Source: Bradysia coprophila
Taxonomy: Eukaryota > Arthropoda > Insecta > Diptera > Sciaridae
Reading direction: 5' to 3'
Length of the DNA stretch: 64,000 nt
Assembly (NCBI RefSeq): GCF_014529535.1
Contig: NW_023503632.1
Span: 558,001-622,000, forward strand
Under the pieces are notes generated by a model. That model made no database searches. It was not told where the DNA came from and saw only the letters and a program-made list of their open reading frames with translations. A program made the position numbers and the translations under genes. This document shows positions 10,507 to 29,779 of this stretch, one piece after another; position 1 is the first letter of the stretch, and each line of letters starts with the position of its first letter.

Positions 10507-10788
10507 CTTATGTTAAAAAGAAGACTGTGTCGACAGTTTTTCTTCCTAAAATTGTTCGCTAATACTCTTAAGTCAGCTAGAATATGACTAAACGCTTTGT
10601 TTCCACTCACTTTTTTACAACTTTTTTCATCATCAACCAACTTTTTTTCTCACGTTTTTCGACAAAACCTACTCACTTCTCACCTTTTTTGTCCAAATTT
10701 TCACATGCATCACTGAAAATGGAAACCGAACACACAATCAGCAGAATCACAACACTTTGATATTATCATCCTGGGCAAAATTTGTTCG

Positions 10789-10836
10789 AACGATAATATC
10801 GTATTTTGAACGACATTATCGTTTCTGACGATATTG
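10789..10836. repeat. ACGATAATATCGT palindrome cluster
   Basis: AACGATAATATCGT, GACATTATCGT and ACGATATTG occur within 48 bp. The same dyad is the unit of the tandem array at 63522-63930. Confidence 0.55.
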
Positions 10837-12313
10837 ACTGTTTGAGAGGCTCCTTGAGTTCCATGTGTTTTCGCTCATTTCCTGTTTCGGTCGAATAACT
10901 TTGCGTATTTCCGTAGCGAAATTTCTGTTGTTTCTTTGTCTTAGCGTCTCAATCTTTTCATGTAATTTTGTTCTTGGCTTACAGCAGCGGTTCCTCGTGG
11001 CCACTCAATTTTTATTAAAGAGAAACGCACATTTTTTAGAGAAAAATATTTTTAATTTTTCGAAATGTTGATGTGTACATTTTTGCGACTTTTTATTTGA
11101 ATAAAAGGAAGAAGAAAAAAAATCAAAATCGATTAATGCGAATAATAAATAATAAATTTTCAGCAGGTCGATTTGACGATATAATATTGCTGGCTATCGA
11201 AAATACAACAATATCCTTCGGTTATAATCGATTTAACATTTTCATAACTATATCCTACGAAACCAACCAAATTTTTTAATTAACTTAACGAAATAAACAG
11301 CCTGACGGTTAAGCAAACGATTTTCAAACGTTGCTTACTCCTTCGTATGTCCTTGCAGTGTACACTGCCGTGCAACGGTGTTATAACGATCACGTCGAAA
11401 GGGAAAAACGCTGCAGTTAGGGAAAATAAAATTGATTCAACGAGCATGTAGCAACATGACAATGTATAACGAAATGAAATATGTGAATTTCAACCAAATG
11501 GAACCTAACGGAACACAATCATTTCAATGGTCTAACCGACAGTACAGTTTTCAGTCTAGATGCAACCATTTGTCATCTAATGAGTACTCAGTCTTTGATT
11601 GGATGATATGTGTGATTACTAGTGACGCTAAGAATTATCTGTGTTACAGCCCTGGTCACCTGGATGTATTTAAACTATTCGCAACGTTTAAATGGTATAA
11701 ACCAAATTGAGACATTGAGCGTAATTAATTGGAAAGAATTACCACCAAGCACTACGAACCAGAGTGTAATCTTGCACTATAAGCAACGGTATAAAGGAAA
11801 GACTTTTGCTGATAGGACACTTCAAATTGGCATCAGTTGTAACGTCCCTACGATAAAGAATGGAGTGCCTGATGACCAGTAGAATTTCATAAATTTAATA
11901 ATTTTGGATTCGGTAGCAACGTTCTAATCGGAACGAACGACTCAATAGACACAAAATTCGTGCAGGCTAAAGTTGCACGTGTAAATCGTGAAATTGCAAA
12001 ATTTACTTCAAAAATAAATATTTCTACTTAGTTCTTCCCGCTACAAAATAGAATCAATAATTAACAACGAAATAAAGTTATAAAAATTACGCAAAAAAAA
12101 ATGGTTCCGGTTTTCAAGTTCTTATCGCTTTTTCGGTTTGAAAACGGTTGAACCGTTTCTCCTATTTTATATCTTATGTTGTTCGTCGATTCGGCTGCAA
12201 TTTCGGCGTTCTGCGCGATCCATTGGTTCCATTGCTACGACTCGGGCGTGTACATTCTAAACAAAACGGAAAGGAATGGTGGCTTCATGAGACGGAAATT
12301 CATTTTCGGTAAA
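10837..12313. other. Intergenic stretch with a weak frame at 11432-11882 (+)
   Basis: Two overlapping plus-strand frames, 11432-11710 and 11622-11882, could be a frameshifted or spliced small gene (for example NYLCYSPGHLDVFKLFATF then WKELPPSTTNQSVILHYKQR). No family was recognised, and no signal peptide or clear splice pair links them. Otherwise AT-rich sequence with no support for a gene. Su(z)12's 3' UTR must begin here, but no clear poly(A) signal was identified. Confidence 0.3.
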
Positions 12314-17976
<5,663 letters not shown>

Positions 17977-18224
17977 TATTTTATCGAAATAATAGCTTTT
18001 AATGAGTCGATTTGTAACCCGACGTAAGGTAGCGGGAAAAATAAATCAACTTTTTCTTCGTTTAATGTGACGTTCGTGTTCGATTCGTTTTGAGCCATAC
18101 AGCCATACAATGCGTTGTCAGTGCTGTTCGTGCTGTCATTGTAATCAGTGCTGTCCGTCATGTAAGATGAAAATAGAAAAATAGAAAACTTGTTTAATGG
18201 ATCATCTTCAAGGCCTAGCTGTTT

Positions 18225-18302
18225 GAAATGCCATCCACGTAAAAAAAAATCTCATACAAATGAATGAACGAAACTTAAGTGAGGTCACGTCTGAAATTAC
18301 CT
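18225..18302 (+). repeat. Dispersed ~80 bp repeat (copy 1)
   Basis: GAAATGCCATCCACGT to GTCTGAAA matches 38395-38487 with small indels. Function unknown. The 18303-19069 interval shows no gene; a hairpin phrase AAAGTACGAC...GTCGCACTTTT lies near 18490-18520. Confidence 0.65.
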
Positions 18303-19069
18303 TATCTATATGATCTATACCACACCACATGAACTTAGAATTTGAGAATTTCTAAAATGGTAGTTCTTGCAGCATTGCAGCATTGTGTGAGAAGTTTCCA
18401 GACAGAGCCGAAGGCGAGGTCCGGAATCGAATTCGCTAAAAAAGACTTTTAGTCAGAGGTACGAATAGTATTTTTCATATTGGACGGAGAAAAAGTACGA
18501 CAAAGTCGCACTTTTCGGGTCCTAGGTATGAAAACTACTATTATTGCTAGCCCATGCAAAAATGGATTATTACATATCGCTTTGGCCACTGCAAAAATGG
18601 TCGATTACATGACATTTGCGTGACACAATCAACATTAAATTTTATTGCTTGCCCCATGCGAAAATTGATTCTTATATCTCAATTTGGCAGGGAATATCGA
18701 CAGGGAATCTCTACTTTCGCGTGGTACACAGGCATTCACAAAAAAATAGTTTTCGTGGGGTGCAGCCAGACGAAGAAGAATACGTCTGAAATATTTTGTG
18801 CTTTTCAACATAAACATGACATTAATTGTTGATGTTTTGTGTTTTTGGACACAAACTTTGCGGTGGCGTGATTTCTATGTAACAAGAGCATTTAACTCTA
18901 CACTAGCTCAACAACACACTTGTGCAGTTGCTCTTATCTCAAAATTGTTCCCTCATGTAATGAATCATTTTCGCAGCATGCACTGTAACCTACTATTTTC
19001 AATTTTTCCTTTGTTGAGTGGAGACCATACTTTATGATGAGGTAGAAGGAAATATAATTCAGACCAGTT

Positions 19070-19266
19070 ATAGGTTTGTTCCAAGTAACTGTAAACAAGA
19101 ACTTTGACAACCCGAACAACGACAATTTCATCCACAGCAACGTCGCTTACATGATATTTCATACAAATCTAGCAACGTCGCCTGCGCGATTTACACAGAA
19201 ATGTATTTGAGGTTATGGTTCTGTGGATTAAATTTGACAATTCAAATGGCCTTGGAACAAACCTAT
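19070..19266. mobile_element. MITE with ATAGGTTTGTTCCAAG termini (copy 2)
   Basis: Inverted copy of the element at 632-865, without the 37 bp insert. This copy shows the ancestral structure. Confidence 0.75.
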
Positions 19267-22200
19267 TTCAATTTGCGTTAGGGGATCTGTCAAAATATAT
19301 TTGTAAAAATTAAATGACAAGTATGTACCCCAAGGCAAGTTATAATTCGGAACTCTCACTTTGATCATAACAGTCTAGTGTCTAGACCACTTTAAGACTT
19401 GAGAAGCAAAGTAACTCAACTTAATTAATGTTTGAATGAAACAGACAATCTTAAACACATTCGTCGTCCTGTCAACATATAAGGACCAGATTCTTAAACT
19501 ACATTCAAACCAATCGTCCTTTGCCTGCCGCTCGAGAGATCATAATTAATCTAATTAATTTTATTATTATTGTCGTTTATGTGCTGATGTTTCTATTCCT
19601 TATTTCTTATTTCGTTCAACACTCGAGCAGCAAGCAAAAGATGAGTTGTTTGAACATTGTCCAGAACTAACGGAGAGCTAACGAAGCCCCTACGTAACAA
19701 GAAATTATCATATGTCCATGTGACAGTGACACATTGTGTCACATCACTTGTTTTAGTGTGTCACATCACTCTGGTAGATAACGTTGTCTCTGTTACGACG
19801 AAAAGAAAAACAACATTCCCTTGCAACTCTAATAACAAAAATTGAAAGACATGCGCTGTGATAGTTTTTTTTAGCAAAACACAACCGTTTTCACTACATA
19901 TTATCATGCATTGTATACAACGGACTTTGTCTAACTAACATGGCAGATAATGTTACACATATTACAATACACTAAGATGATGAGTCCAGTGGTTTGATTC
20001 AGATATTTTCTCATTGAATATGTTCAGTCGTTTCGGGCTATTGGTACGAATATCAACCAAAAAGTAAGATTCGCATTAGGCGATTTCAACCAGTCAGTGT
20101 GGGAAATTTGTTTTTTTGAGTATACAAGTACTGATATCGAGCCAAAACACTCTTCTTGTTCGCTGTGCTGTGTAGACAATATAAAAGTGTACTTTTATTA
20201 CATATGATAGACACACTTTGATTTATCAGTTCATTTTTTGTTGCTGTTCTTGTGAAAAAAAAAATAGTGTGTGTGACAGTGCATTGTACATCACTCATCA
20301 ATGTGCACAACTGGAGAGCTCTGAATGAAAAGGTTCAGTTGATTTCCCATTCAATTCAATTCGTCATGTCCACACATAAATACTATTAAATGGTATTACG
20401 ATCCTCAATTGAATGGAGTGATGAAGAGGACTTAAACAGTTTTATTTAAAAATCATTTCCATGCTACGTGGTATGTGTATGATTTGTTTTTGTGAAACAG
20501 GAAAGTAAAATGTCAACTGTGTGACGGGAATCATAATTGAAAATTTTGTGGGGTGTAGCAGTTAAAATTCAGAGAAGAAAATTTTACTCCGGAGTGGAAA
20601 TTTGCCAAATAAACTTTATACAAAAGAGGTAATTATTGCTCGTAGACAGACGGTTTGTTTTGTAGCGACGTTTAAAATTCATTTCCTTATTTTTCCCAAA
20701 CGCCATAAAAATTTATCGATAAAGTACACCCAATAATGCACATACGATAAAAAAGAAGTGAATGAAGCACCATACAATGTTTACGATCCATCCAATACAA
20801 TGTTTTATCGTTCGATTTCTACCGAATGTCCTTCAACCTTCTGTTGTCGATTCGCTGTGTGCAGTTTATTTTATGTGTTTCCCAGTCTTAATTGTATATC
20901 TTTTACTCTGTATTATTGTACGACAATGACTCTTACACACAAACCTTTGTGTGTTTTCCATTGTATTGCCTCGAGTGTTGCAAAGTGCTCCAGACAAAAT
21001 AGACATCGGAATCTTGCATTTCACTTTTTACTTGTTAAGAAATGCTTTGTGGTGCGAATGATTAATCTTTTGTAAACTTTTGCTTTTCAATTTTATTTTG
21101 TTGTAAAATTTGTCTGGATGGAGAGAGTCACTTTTATCGATTTTTTGTTCGGTGATGCTTTCTGATTTATCAATTTCCTTGCTTGATTTCCATTAAATTT
21201 GGACGATGATTTTTCGGTAGTGAAAAGTTAATGTTACCCGTTCAGCTCTGCCAGTCAGAATCCTGTCACAAAAGTTTAGTTGTGCGTTTCTTTTCCATAT
21301 TCGTCTGGTGTATGACGAAAATAGTAAGTATTCGAGTTTCATGGAGAGAAGTGGCTGACACACCGCACCCTATTTCTATTCGACTATTCAATTATTCGTT
21401 TGTTGTAAAAAAATCAATTTTCTTGCATTTTTTATCTGAGAGAACATTTACTGGATTTACTGTCAGCGCATTTGTCGAACTTTTTTTATCCATGATTACA
21501 AAGATATGAAGGACTCTTTATTCAGAACACATACATCCACAAAGGAGAAGAAAACTGTCTTGAAAGGGCGTAAAGTTAACCAGTCAGGAGAAGTGGATTT
21601 GACGAGGGAGCTTAATTTGTAGATCATTGCTTTCGGTGTTAAATGCATCAAATGAATACATAAACGATCTCAATGGGATTTAGGACCCTTCTTTGAATGT
21701 AGTTATCTCCACTGCTGTCTCGTTTAGTCAAACACTACTGTGATAAAGCTCAACTTATAGTTTTGGCTTGTAATTTATGTTATTCACTTTAATGTTGTTC
21801 CGACGAGGATGTAACTGGCAAAAAATCTGTCCCAACAATCCAGTTTAATTCCAAAATTCCAGTTCAATTCCAAAAATTCCAGTTCAACTCCGAAATTCCA
21901 GTTCCACTTCAAAATTCTAGTTCAATTCCAAAAAAATCGTGATTTCAGAAGTGATAATATCAAAACAAAAACGCAAGTAAAACATAAGAAATCAAATTGG
22001 AGCGGGGTCCAGGTCAGGAATCCTAAATATTCAATTGAATCTCCAGTCAAAACTCCATTTTCTTTCAAAAATTCCGCTAAATTCCTAAAATTCCATTTCT
22101 TATTTCCAAAAATTCCATCTTTCGCAAAGATTCCACATTGGTTGCAAATCGAACTAATTTTTCTAGCTAACAAAGAAAATGATGTGATCTCTTAAACCGC

Positions 22201-22556
22201 AGCACTGCTCCAAGCACGAACTCCAAATTGACAAATGTAAAATTTGGAGACTTAAGTGATAAGAGCGACCGCTTAGGATTGTATGTATTATTATGTTTGA
22301 ACTCATATACATCGAAAACAAATCATCTACCTTTTCAAAAAAAGACGGCCTACTGTGACTTCATCAACCTCCGAATATTTTCTATGTTCATTCTAGAAGC
22401 TGCTAGTCCCTGAAAATCTTTCAGTCTTTACGTCACATTTATCGAATCTTTTATTGATCTAAGCGTTTTCCTATTAAGTCGATAAGAATCTATTACTTCA
22501 TCGCTTCATCATACATTATACAATATAAGACTAAGTTAAGTCAGAGTTTATCGATG
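19267..22556. other. Gene-poor intergenic region
   Basis: No convincing gene on either strand. Seen: short GTGTCACATCACT duplications at 19733-19768 and a run of CCAGTTCAATTCCAAAA-type short repeats at 21838-21935 and again at about 22050-22120. Open frames here have no recognisable protein features. Confidence 0.5.
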
Positions 22557-24802
22557 TAGTCCAGACGCTTGTGTCATCCTGTGGGATTTGAGGTTTTAAG
22601 ATTTTTATTACCGGTAAAATTACCGTTTTCGTGTAAAACTAAGAATCACTATAACTCGAGATAGAAGTGACTTGATTCGGATCTCGTTTTTGTTTAGGTA
22701 GGTACATTAATTACCTAAGTTTTATGGAAGAACTTTTTTTGGAAAAACAAAATGGCGGAAATATGGTCATTTTCCGTAGACACTACACAAAAACATAGCT
22801 AACGGCGACCCGTACGAAACACCTATTCGTATCAAAAGCCTTTATTGTGAAACTCTTCATTTCTCTTACTTCATTTTCTTCTCTGCTGAAAAGCTATTCG
22901 CGCTTTAAAATCACTTGAATTATCCACTCTTTGCCTTGCAAATAAATTGCCGGAGGCAATATAGACAGCCCCGTACGAAGTCAAATTTCATAAATTCCTA
23001 TTTAAACAGCTATATTTACCTATATTTTCCTATAAATAAACATTCCACAAATGAATTTGCTATTATATAGCTCTACATGCCTGTATATTGCTCAATATAG
23101 CTGTATATAGATATATATAGAAGTCAACATATGGGATTCCTAAAACCCCCCACACATAACCAATTACTTCTCTGTTAACAAAAACTATCTAAGTACAAAT
23201 TTTACCACTTTATATCGTTTTACTAAAATCCAATATGGCCGCCGGCAGCCATTTTGTTAGGAGACCGGAAATAGTACCGACGCTTTACATTCGTTAATAC
23301 CTTTCAAACAAAAAAAAAATCATGAAATTCGGTCAAAATTTACTCGAGATATTGTCAAAATACACCACGTTCACTGTACTTCCGAGTAGCCAGATAAGAG
23401 CTCACTCCAAGAGACCTAGCTCACGCTCCGGAGAACATAATTTCATAAAAAAAAAATTCCCTGATTGGTACGGTCAATACCTATCTGATAAAGCTAAAAC
23501 AGACGAAATATGTTCAAATGTGGCCGACCTACAAGCAAAAACTGCTTGCCGCCCTGTGCCTGTTCCACACCAAGGGGTCTAACTCACGAGTCGGTCATCC
23601 GATTTCCATAAACTTTTTTTTTGTCGATCGGTATTGTAAATACCTTTTATTTGACGTATCACTTACAAGTTTAACGTTTAAATCTCCGGAGATATCTTCG
23701 AAAAACCGTAAAGCACTTATTGGGCCACAGCTCGGGAGGGGTCGATCCAAAATCACTCATCTTTGAACTTAGCCTGTCTTTTGACATTACCAAACGGGAA
23801 AAAAAAGAATTTTCAAAATCGGATGCGTTTTACTCAAGTTATCGTGCAGACAGACAGACGGACAGACAGACGGACATTTTTTTTTTCGCGGATTTGGCAT
23901 CTCTAGACAACCACAATAGGTTTCCCCTTACTCAGGGAGTCCAATTCGACGTGTTACAAACGTATGCGTAAACCTATAAGACCCCAGTACTTCGTACGGG
24001 TCTAAAAACCTTCTAACTTTGAAGCCATTTTTGGCCGGTGTCCTACGACCGGATTTCGTGTAAGTAGGCTCATTCGACAGGTACAGGTTTCAACTACAGC
24101 CAAAAAAGTTCTGAAAGTGATAAAAAAAAATCCCGAGATATTGAGGAAAAAGTGAGGTTAATACACAATTGGATTTTTTGAGACATTTAAATTTGAAATG
24201 AACCGGAAAATGACAGAAAATTGTAGTACTAACGTTAATACATCCGAAATAATGCATAAAAATTTTTTATATGGGACAGACGCGTCAAAAATGTTGAAAA
24301 TTGGTCAAAGTTGGTTGGAAATTTGAACTAATTTTTGCCGTTTTCTCAATTTTAGCGAATTTTTTTTTTTAATTAAACGGAGAACTTCAGGGTTCAGGGA
24401 ACCTTTTATATCGCATTAGATACATTAGATCTGATACATCAACAGCAGCAATTAAAAAAATATATTTATCTGGAGACTCAATTTCGATAAAAAATTCATA
24501 AATACCATTTCCGCCATTTAGTTTTTCCAAAAAAAAGTTCTTCCATAAAACTTAGGTAATTAATGTACCTACCTAAACAAAAACGAGATCCGAATCAAGT
24601 CACTTCTATCTCGAGTTATAGAAATTCTTAGTTTTACACGAAAACGGTAATTTTACCGATAATACCGGTTCATCGATCACAAGAAAAAAATTTAGTTCTA
24701 CAATTTTTGATACTCTATCAGAATCCATTCACATAAATTCATCCATTCCATAAAACCTCGAATCCCATAAAGCCACTTTTCGTGACACAAGCGTCTGGAC
24801 TA
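22557..24802. mobile_element. 2.2 kb inverted-repeat DNA element with TA-like ends
   Basis: TAGTCCAGACGCTTGTGTCA at the left and its reverse complement at the right define 2246 bp. Inner inverted repeats are long: about 22611-22765 against 24500-24670, including GGTAGGTACATTAATTACCT, plus the GGCGGAAAT motif. TA at each outer edge may be the target duplication. The interior lacks a transposase. It has a GACAGACGGACAGACAGACG run near 23850-23875 and a CCCGTACGAAGTCAAA / ACTTCGTACGGGTC pair at 22970 and 23985 that brackets a nested repeat like the one at 50215-51345. The end of another copy (TTTTTCTGGCACAAGGGGCT) is at about 61715. Confidence 0.8.
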
Positions 24803-25297
24803 TTGGTGTTTATCGTCGCTGCCGCTTAACAGATGAGGCCGTCTTCAGCCGTCTTCAAATTAAATGCTCAATGAAATTGTAACTTAAGGTGGAAACTTTT
24901 AACCGAAAAATTTAAAACGAAGGAAAATCCTAAATGGAGTCCTCCTGTTCAGTGGCGCACTTCATGAATAGCCTTTCATATTTTGTTGTTCCATTTAATA
25001 ATTTATTTGTCAGGTTGTTTGAAACACCGCCATGAGAAAACCTTGTTGTCACAAATTAGTATTCAGGGACAAAGAAAAGCCATTCAATTTATGATCGCAT
25101 TTCATTTTCTCTGTATTATAATGTACGGAGAGAACAGTATTTTCTCATAACAGGGCGAATAATATTGAGAACATAATTTAATTTAACGCCGCGTCGTTTT
25201 AATTCCATCACAATGTTCCATTAAACGTATAAAGGGACCAGTATTTGGAAAGATAAAACGAATCAAAGCTAAACGAATTGGGGCATTAGGCATTACA
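24803..25297. other. Lipase 3' flank
   Basis: No gene seen. A minus-strand AATAAA (TTTATT at 25002-25007) could be the lipase poly(A) signal, ~290 bp past the stop. Confidence 0.4.
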
Positions 25298-26423
25298 TTA
25301 AGACAAAATGCTGCCGTCATTGCTGTGAGCCATTATGGAACAGTTCATTCCATACGGTGATTCGGAATGCGTCGGTAAATAATAAATTCCTTCTGTAGCT
25401 GCCAGCAATTGATTGAACTCACCACCCATGATAACATCTGGACCAGACGATGTACAATTTTTGTTTTTAATTTCGTCATATGAACCACATTTTGTGGCCA
25501 AGAAACAGTTGCGCTGCAAACTTTCTAGGAACAAATGGTGTGCTCGACTATGCGAACAGAAACCTGTGTTTGAACGAAAAACCGTTGACGAATGAATGTG
25601 ATGATATCGAATCTGTAACAAACAATCAACTCAACCTTGATATGTGTTCTTACTGCAACCGCTTTGGTTGCTGCCATAGTTCGGATAGAAATCGGCATGA
25701 CCGATCGGATAAGGAATTGATAGTTGTCCAATTGATGTGTGAATAACTTGCACATAATCGGCGTCAGTCCGTGCCAACCGTTCTTCGTGTTTCGACTTAC
25801 TGAACAGCGGATAGGCAGGATCCAAACCAACTATAATTGGTATTCTACCGGACTGAATACGTTTTGCGGCTATTCCGACGATGTGACTGCCCAACGAATG
25901 GCCAATCAATATGACATCTCTTAAGTCAAGATGATTGTATTGAACCAAGTTTTCAATGAGAAGTGCCAACTCGACAGCAATCTATTGAATTCGTACAGAT
26001 TATGAAACCGTATTTATGCATCATTTTAGCACTCACTGTTTGGACGCGATTTCGCGCTTTGTAATAGTTTAATGTCTGTGAGCCTGCCAGCCAATTAACG
26101 GCGATAAAATTAAAATCTCCCTTCGACCGATATGTCTCGGCGTACTTAAGGAAATTTTTCCTCTTGCTGCGATAACCATGCACATAAAACCGTGTTGGAC
26201 GAGTGTGATTAAATGGACTCTCAGCGGTCGGCAGAGAACGATTGTTATCATTGTTGCTTGTTAACAAATTATGGAAATGAGTGAGTGGCTGGTCGTTTGT
26301 ATACAGCTCATAGTATATGTCTTCACTAGCATTAAATCCATTCGACATCGACACAAAGCAAAACAACAACAATGTGAGAAGAGAGCCATTCATTATAAAC
26401 ACAATCATAATAAAGTGATTCAC
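25298..26423 (-). CDS. Secreted pancreatic-type lipase
   Basis: A neutral triacylglycerol or phospholipid lipase of the pancreatic lipase family, secreted, probably from gut, fat body or reproductive tissue. Exons 26037-26423, 25654-25981 and 25298-25563 (introns 55 and 90 bp) join to 326 residues. Seen: a hydrophobic signal peptide (about residues 1-29, LLTLLLFCFVSMSNG); the RPTRFYVHGYRS oxyanion-hole segment; the nucleophile in GHSLG (Ser158); Asp183 in VGLDPAYP; His243 in CSHSRAHH. So the triad is complete, with the usual spacing. The last intron was placed at GCA|gtaaga...cacag|GTTTCTG because the nearer acceptor leads to a stop. The upstream in-frame ATG at 26421-26423 gives the signal peptide and was kept. 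Confidence 0.9.
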
Positions 26424-26755
26424 ATACGGACCAGCGACAAAACAAACACTATTGTGCTGTACGCATTCAATGTAAATGAATTTTCACAATACACCACTCT
26501 ATATCCGACGATCGTCCGATATCAACTGTCGATTCATGTGTCGTATGAACAAGAAAAAATTCGTAAAAATGAAATAATTATGAATCTCCGATTGACTAAG
26601 TCAGATGTTTTAGCTTCCGACCATTCATGCATAGTAGGGGAAATAATTATGCATGTTATTGCGTCACGTAAATTCAGGCCCGGATTTGCTACCATCGCTG
26701 CAAAGTGATAAGTGCAGAGGTGCTCTAAGATTCATTGTGCTCCACAGGAAAACAG

Positions 26756-27262
26756 TAATCTGTTGATCACACTGTTTTTATTACTTTGAACAAAAGAAGT
26801 AATAGATTTGAGTTCTACACCTAACATGCTAGTATGAAACTCATCAAAAAGGTATTTCCGGTACGGCAAGCGTTGCACTATGTTCTTATTGCACTTTAAA
26901 ATGTTTGTTTAGTCTGTTTCAAACAAAAGAAGTAACAGATTCGGTTACTATACCTAACATACCGGTATGAGACTCATTAAAAAGTAATTTCAGGTATAAC
27001 AATGTCCACATTGCACTTTAAATGCTTGTTATGACGATCTATTGAACACTCTGTTTAAAATACTTTCACCAAAAGAAGTAATAGATTCGGTTACTATAAT
27101 TAACCCGCTGTTATAAGACTAATCAAAAGGTAATTTCCTGTACGACAGGGCAACATTGCATTTTAAAATGCTTGTTATGGTTATATGTTGATCAGTCTGT
27201 TTTGGAATACTTTGAACAAAAGCAGTAATAGATTCGGTTACTATACTTAATATGCCGGAATG
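26756..27262. repeat. ~140 bp tandem repeat, about 3.5 diverged copies
   Basis: The phrase CAAAAGAAGTAATAGATTC recurs at 26791, 26934, 27070 and 27217 (spacing 143, 136, 147), each followed by ACTATACCTAACAT.CCGG-like sequence and TTGCA.TTTAAAATG. Copies are clearly diverged, so the array is old. Confidence 0.8.
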
Positions 27263-28462
27263 AACTTACAGTCTGCAAATTGTTATTGAAATGTCTTCTG
27301 AGATTGACGCTTCAATAACCGTAGGTGTTTAATATGTAGCTCCATCGAACTAATCCAATCCAACATCCTACTTTTGATGAAACACTGTAGACCAAAGAAA
27401 TCGTTTCGAACTTCAGTTCTAATGACAAACGCAATAAAATGTCTCAAAATACATGATCAACAGTTAAAATTGGTTTGGTAAATGAATAATGTTAGTCGCA
27501 GATGACATCAATGTCTTCATATGCAAATCAGAATGTAAAGTTTACACTCGCACACAGACAGCCGACCATGCTAATTTTGTTCTGCTGATATATTCGCAAA
27601 GAACGTCTGTGTTCTGACGATAAGACTACAGTCTACTCTACACAGATATTTACCATTAAATTTAACTGAATAAAAATTGAACTTTATATAGACTCTGGAC
27701 TCATATCAAAATGCGTTTTTATTTCATTCGACTACATAAAGCAACAACAAATCGTAAACAAACTGATGGAAGTCAATGAACGACATCGACAACCTCTAAG
27801 AAAATTGAAAGAAAACTAATCGTTCCCATATGTTGAGCCATGTTGGATTTAAAAACGTTTAGCACTCCGTGTGTTATTTAGGCATCGGTTACACTCTATA
27901 CAGTCGTTATTATACAAAGTGCAGAGTTTTTTTTCTCTACTATCTGCCTTCTCGTTGGTCGCGTTGCGTGTTTATTTGAATATAACGTGACTGTGGTTAA
28001 AACGTCGGTTTAAATCTTTCTGTTGTTTATAAATAATAAAATTGGGAAAATTTGTTAACATTGTGCTGATCATCTTCTCGTTTTGTTTTTCATTGCATCG
28101 GTTCGGTATGTATGGGACTTAGTATTTATGTCGTCTTTATGTAACGAGAGAATTGCATTTACCTCACTTACTTACCCATAATTTAAACAATTTATTAAAT
28201 TACCAGTAAGTTCACCAGGTAAAATAGAAAATTAAATTTATTTACGTTGTCATTCTCGTTGAAGCACGTTTCATCGTTCCGCAATTGAATTTTTTATACG
28301 AAATTTTGTTCCTGCAACGATAAATATATCTCGTTCCGATGAATAAGAGTACCATGTGGGCTGACGACTCTTTGATATTTTACCCTATTCGACACGAGGT
28401 ATCCATTTACTGTTCTATTATGTCCCATCGATAACTGCTAGGGATGTAATATTATCTATCTT
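27263..28462. other. Gene-free spacer
   Basis: No coding or repeat structure recognised beyond AT-richness. Confidence 0.4.
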
Positions 28463-28700
28463 ATCAATCGGTAGAGCATAGGACTTATACCCAAGAGGTC
28501 CCGGGTTCGACTCCCGGTGCAAAAATGCTTGCCTGGTGCAATGAATTTTTAAATTTGAATCATAAAATTGTTAATAACTTTGAGTCGGAGTAACACAAAG
28601 AAGAGCGATGCTCTCGGTGGGTTTTGGAAACTTCCACCATAAAATAATCTGGGGAGTTGCATGAAACGTTCATAATTAATTGACATTAGTCCACAGAAAA
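28463..28700 (+). mobile_element. tRNA-derived SINE
   Basis: The head has RNA polymerase III box A-like ATCGGTAGAGCAT and box B GGTTCGACTCCCGG at tRNA-like spacing. A non-tRNA body follows (AGTCGGAGTAACACAAAG, GCGATGCTCTCGGTGGG). The acceptor stem and anticodon arm do not pair properly, so it is not a working tRNA gene. The 3' end is not sharply defined. Confidence 0.65.
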
Positions 28701-28942
28701 TATGAGTAACATGCACAGTGTCAAGTTCATCAATCCTAACAGTTGTCTGACTCCAATAATGTTTGAAATCACTCTTAAATTTTTTTCAAAGTAAATGACA
28801 TATTTCCGCCGACTACCCACGGATAACGAGGAATGTATGTTGGTTACAGCTTCGTTGCAATAACAAAAACCGCATTTTGTTCCAAATTCATTTGAACTAT
28901 CAATTTCGAATTCGTTCTTTTTTTACCAGTTTCTGAGCTCCG

Positions 28943-29435
28943 GGACGTGCGGGAAAACAGGAAAAGTAGTAAAATATGCAGTTTGCTTGCTTTCTCGCCA
29001 ATAGCTACTGGGTTGTACAAATGTAATATTCTTAATTTGGATATTCGGAGTGAAAACATCCAGCCAGAGATACGCTGAGTTGCAAGAACGTAAATTCCTC
29101 GTTAAAGACCACACGTGACTGCAGTTTTAAACAATGGTATGCGATATATGTCAAATGGAAGGTATTGACGAGAATCATTCGAACATCTCAACTTTAGAAA
29201 AGTCGTATTTTTCGATCAGTTATAGGCGAGAAAGTAAGCAGCACTTAGTGTTTTGCCGGTTTTTTAACAGTTTTTCAAGCATATCGCTGGATGTTCTTTC
29301 TCAAAAATATGGTGTGCGATACATCAAATGAAAGGTATTGACCAGACGAAACAAAAAAATTTATTAAGGAAAATCGAGTTTTTACAACAGTAACTATTGG
29401 CGAGAAGACATATTTTTCTGTTTTCCCGCACCTCC
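28943..29435. mobile_element. GAGGTGCGGGAAAAC foldback MITE, copy B
   Basis: GTGCGGGAAAACAGGAAAAG at the left and CTGTTTTCCCGCACCTCC at the right; ~490 bp. The interior contains the family's CAAATGAAAGGTATTGAC and TTTTTCAAGCATATCTCTGG-like tracts. Confidence 0.8.
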
Positions 29436-29779
29436 TTGATTATTTTGCTATTATCACTATTTTTAATCGATTTTACTTTTTCAAAAAAAAAAAAAAAAAT
29501 AGAAGATGGGAATTTTATTCGAGCTGTCGTGGGAAGTTTGTTAATCCGAGGCTAGGTCGAGGTGACAATAACACGATAACGGATGTTTCATTTTCTATCC
29601 CAAGTTTTGTAATGAACATTAAATGTTTTTGAAGCTTAAATCAATTTTCTTGTTTTCCCTGATTTCTGGCTTTTAAGCCAGTTTTGACTCTAGGGAACAC
29701 AAAAGCATGTGATAGTATTTTGCATGCTTGCGATTCGTATTATTGGTTGTTTGTTTATTGTTTCGTATAATAATAATTA

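Noticed and set aside
20758-21075. Plus-strand 105-codon frame
   Set aside because: Low-complexity AT-rich context and no recognisable protein features.
25565-25630. Lipase exon starting at the TTACAG acceptor
   Set aside because: With the preceding exon phase this reading hits a stop before the catalytic-histidine segment; the acceptor at ACACAG|GTTTCTG keeps the frame.
28463-28535. tRNA gene
   Set aside because: Box A and B are present, but acceptor and anticodon stems do not pair and a non-tRNA body follows; called a SINE.
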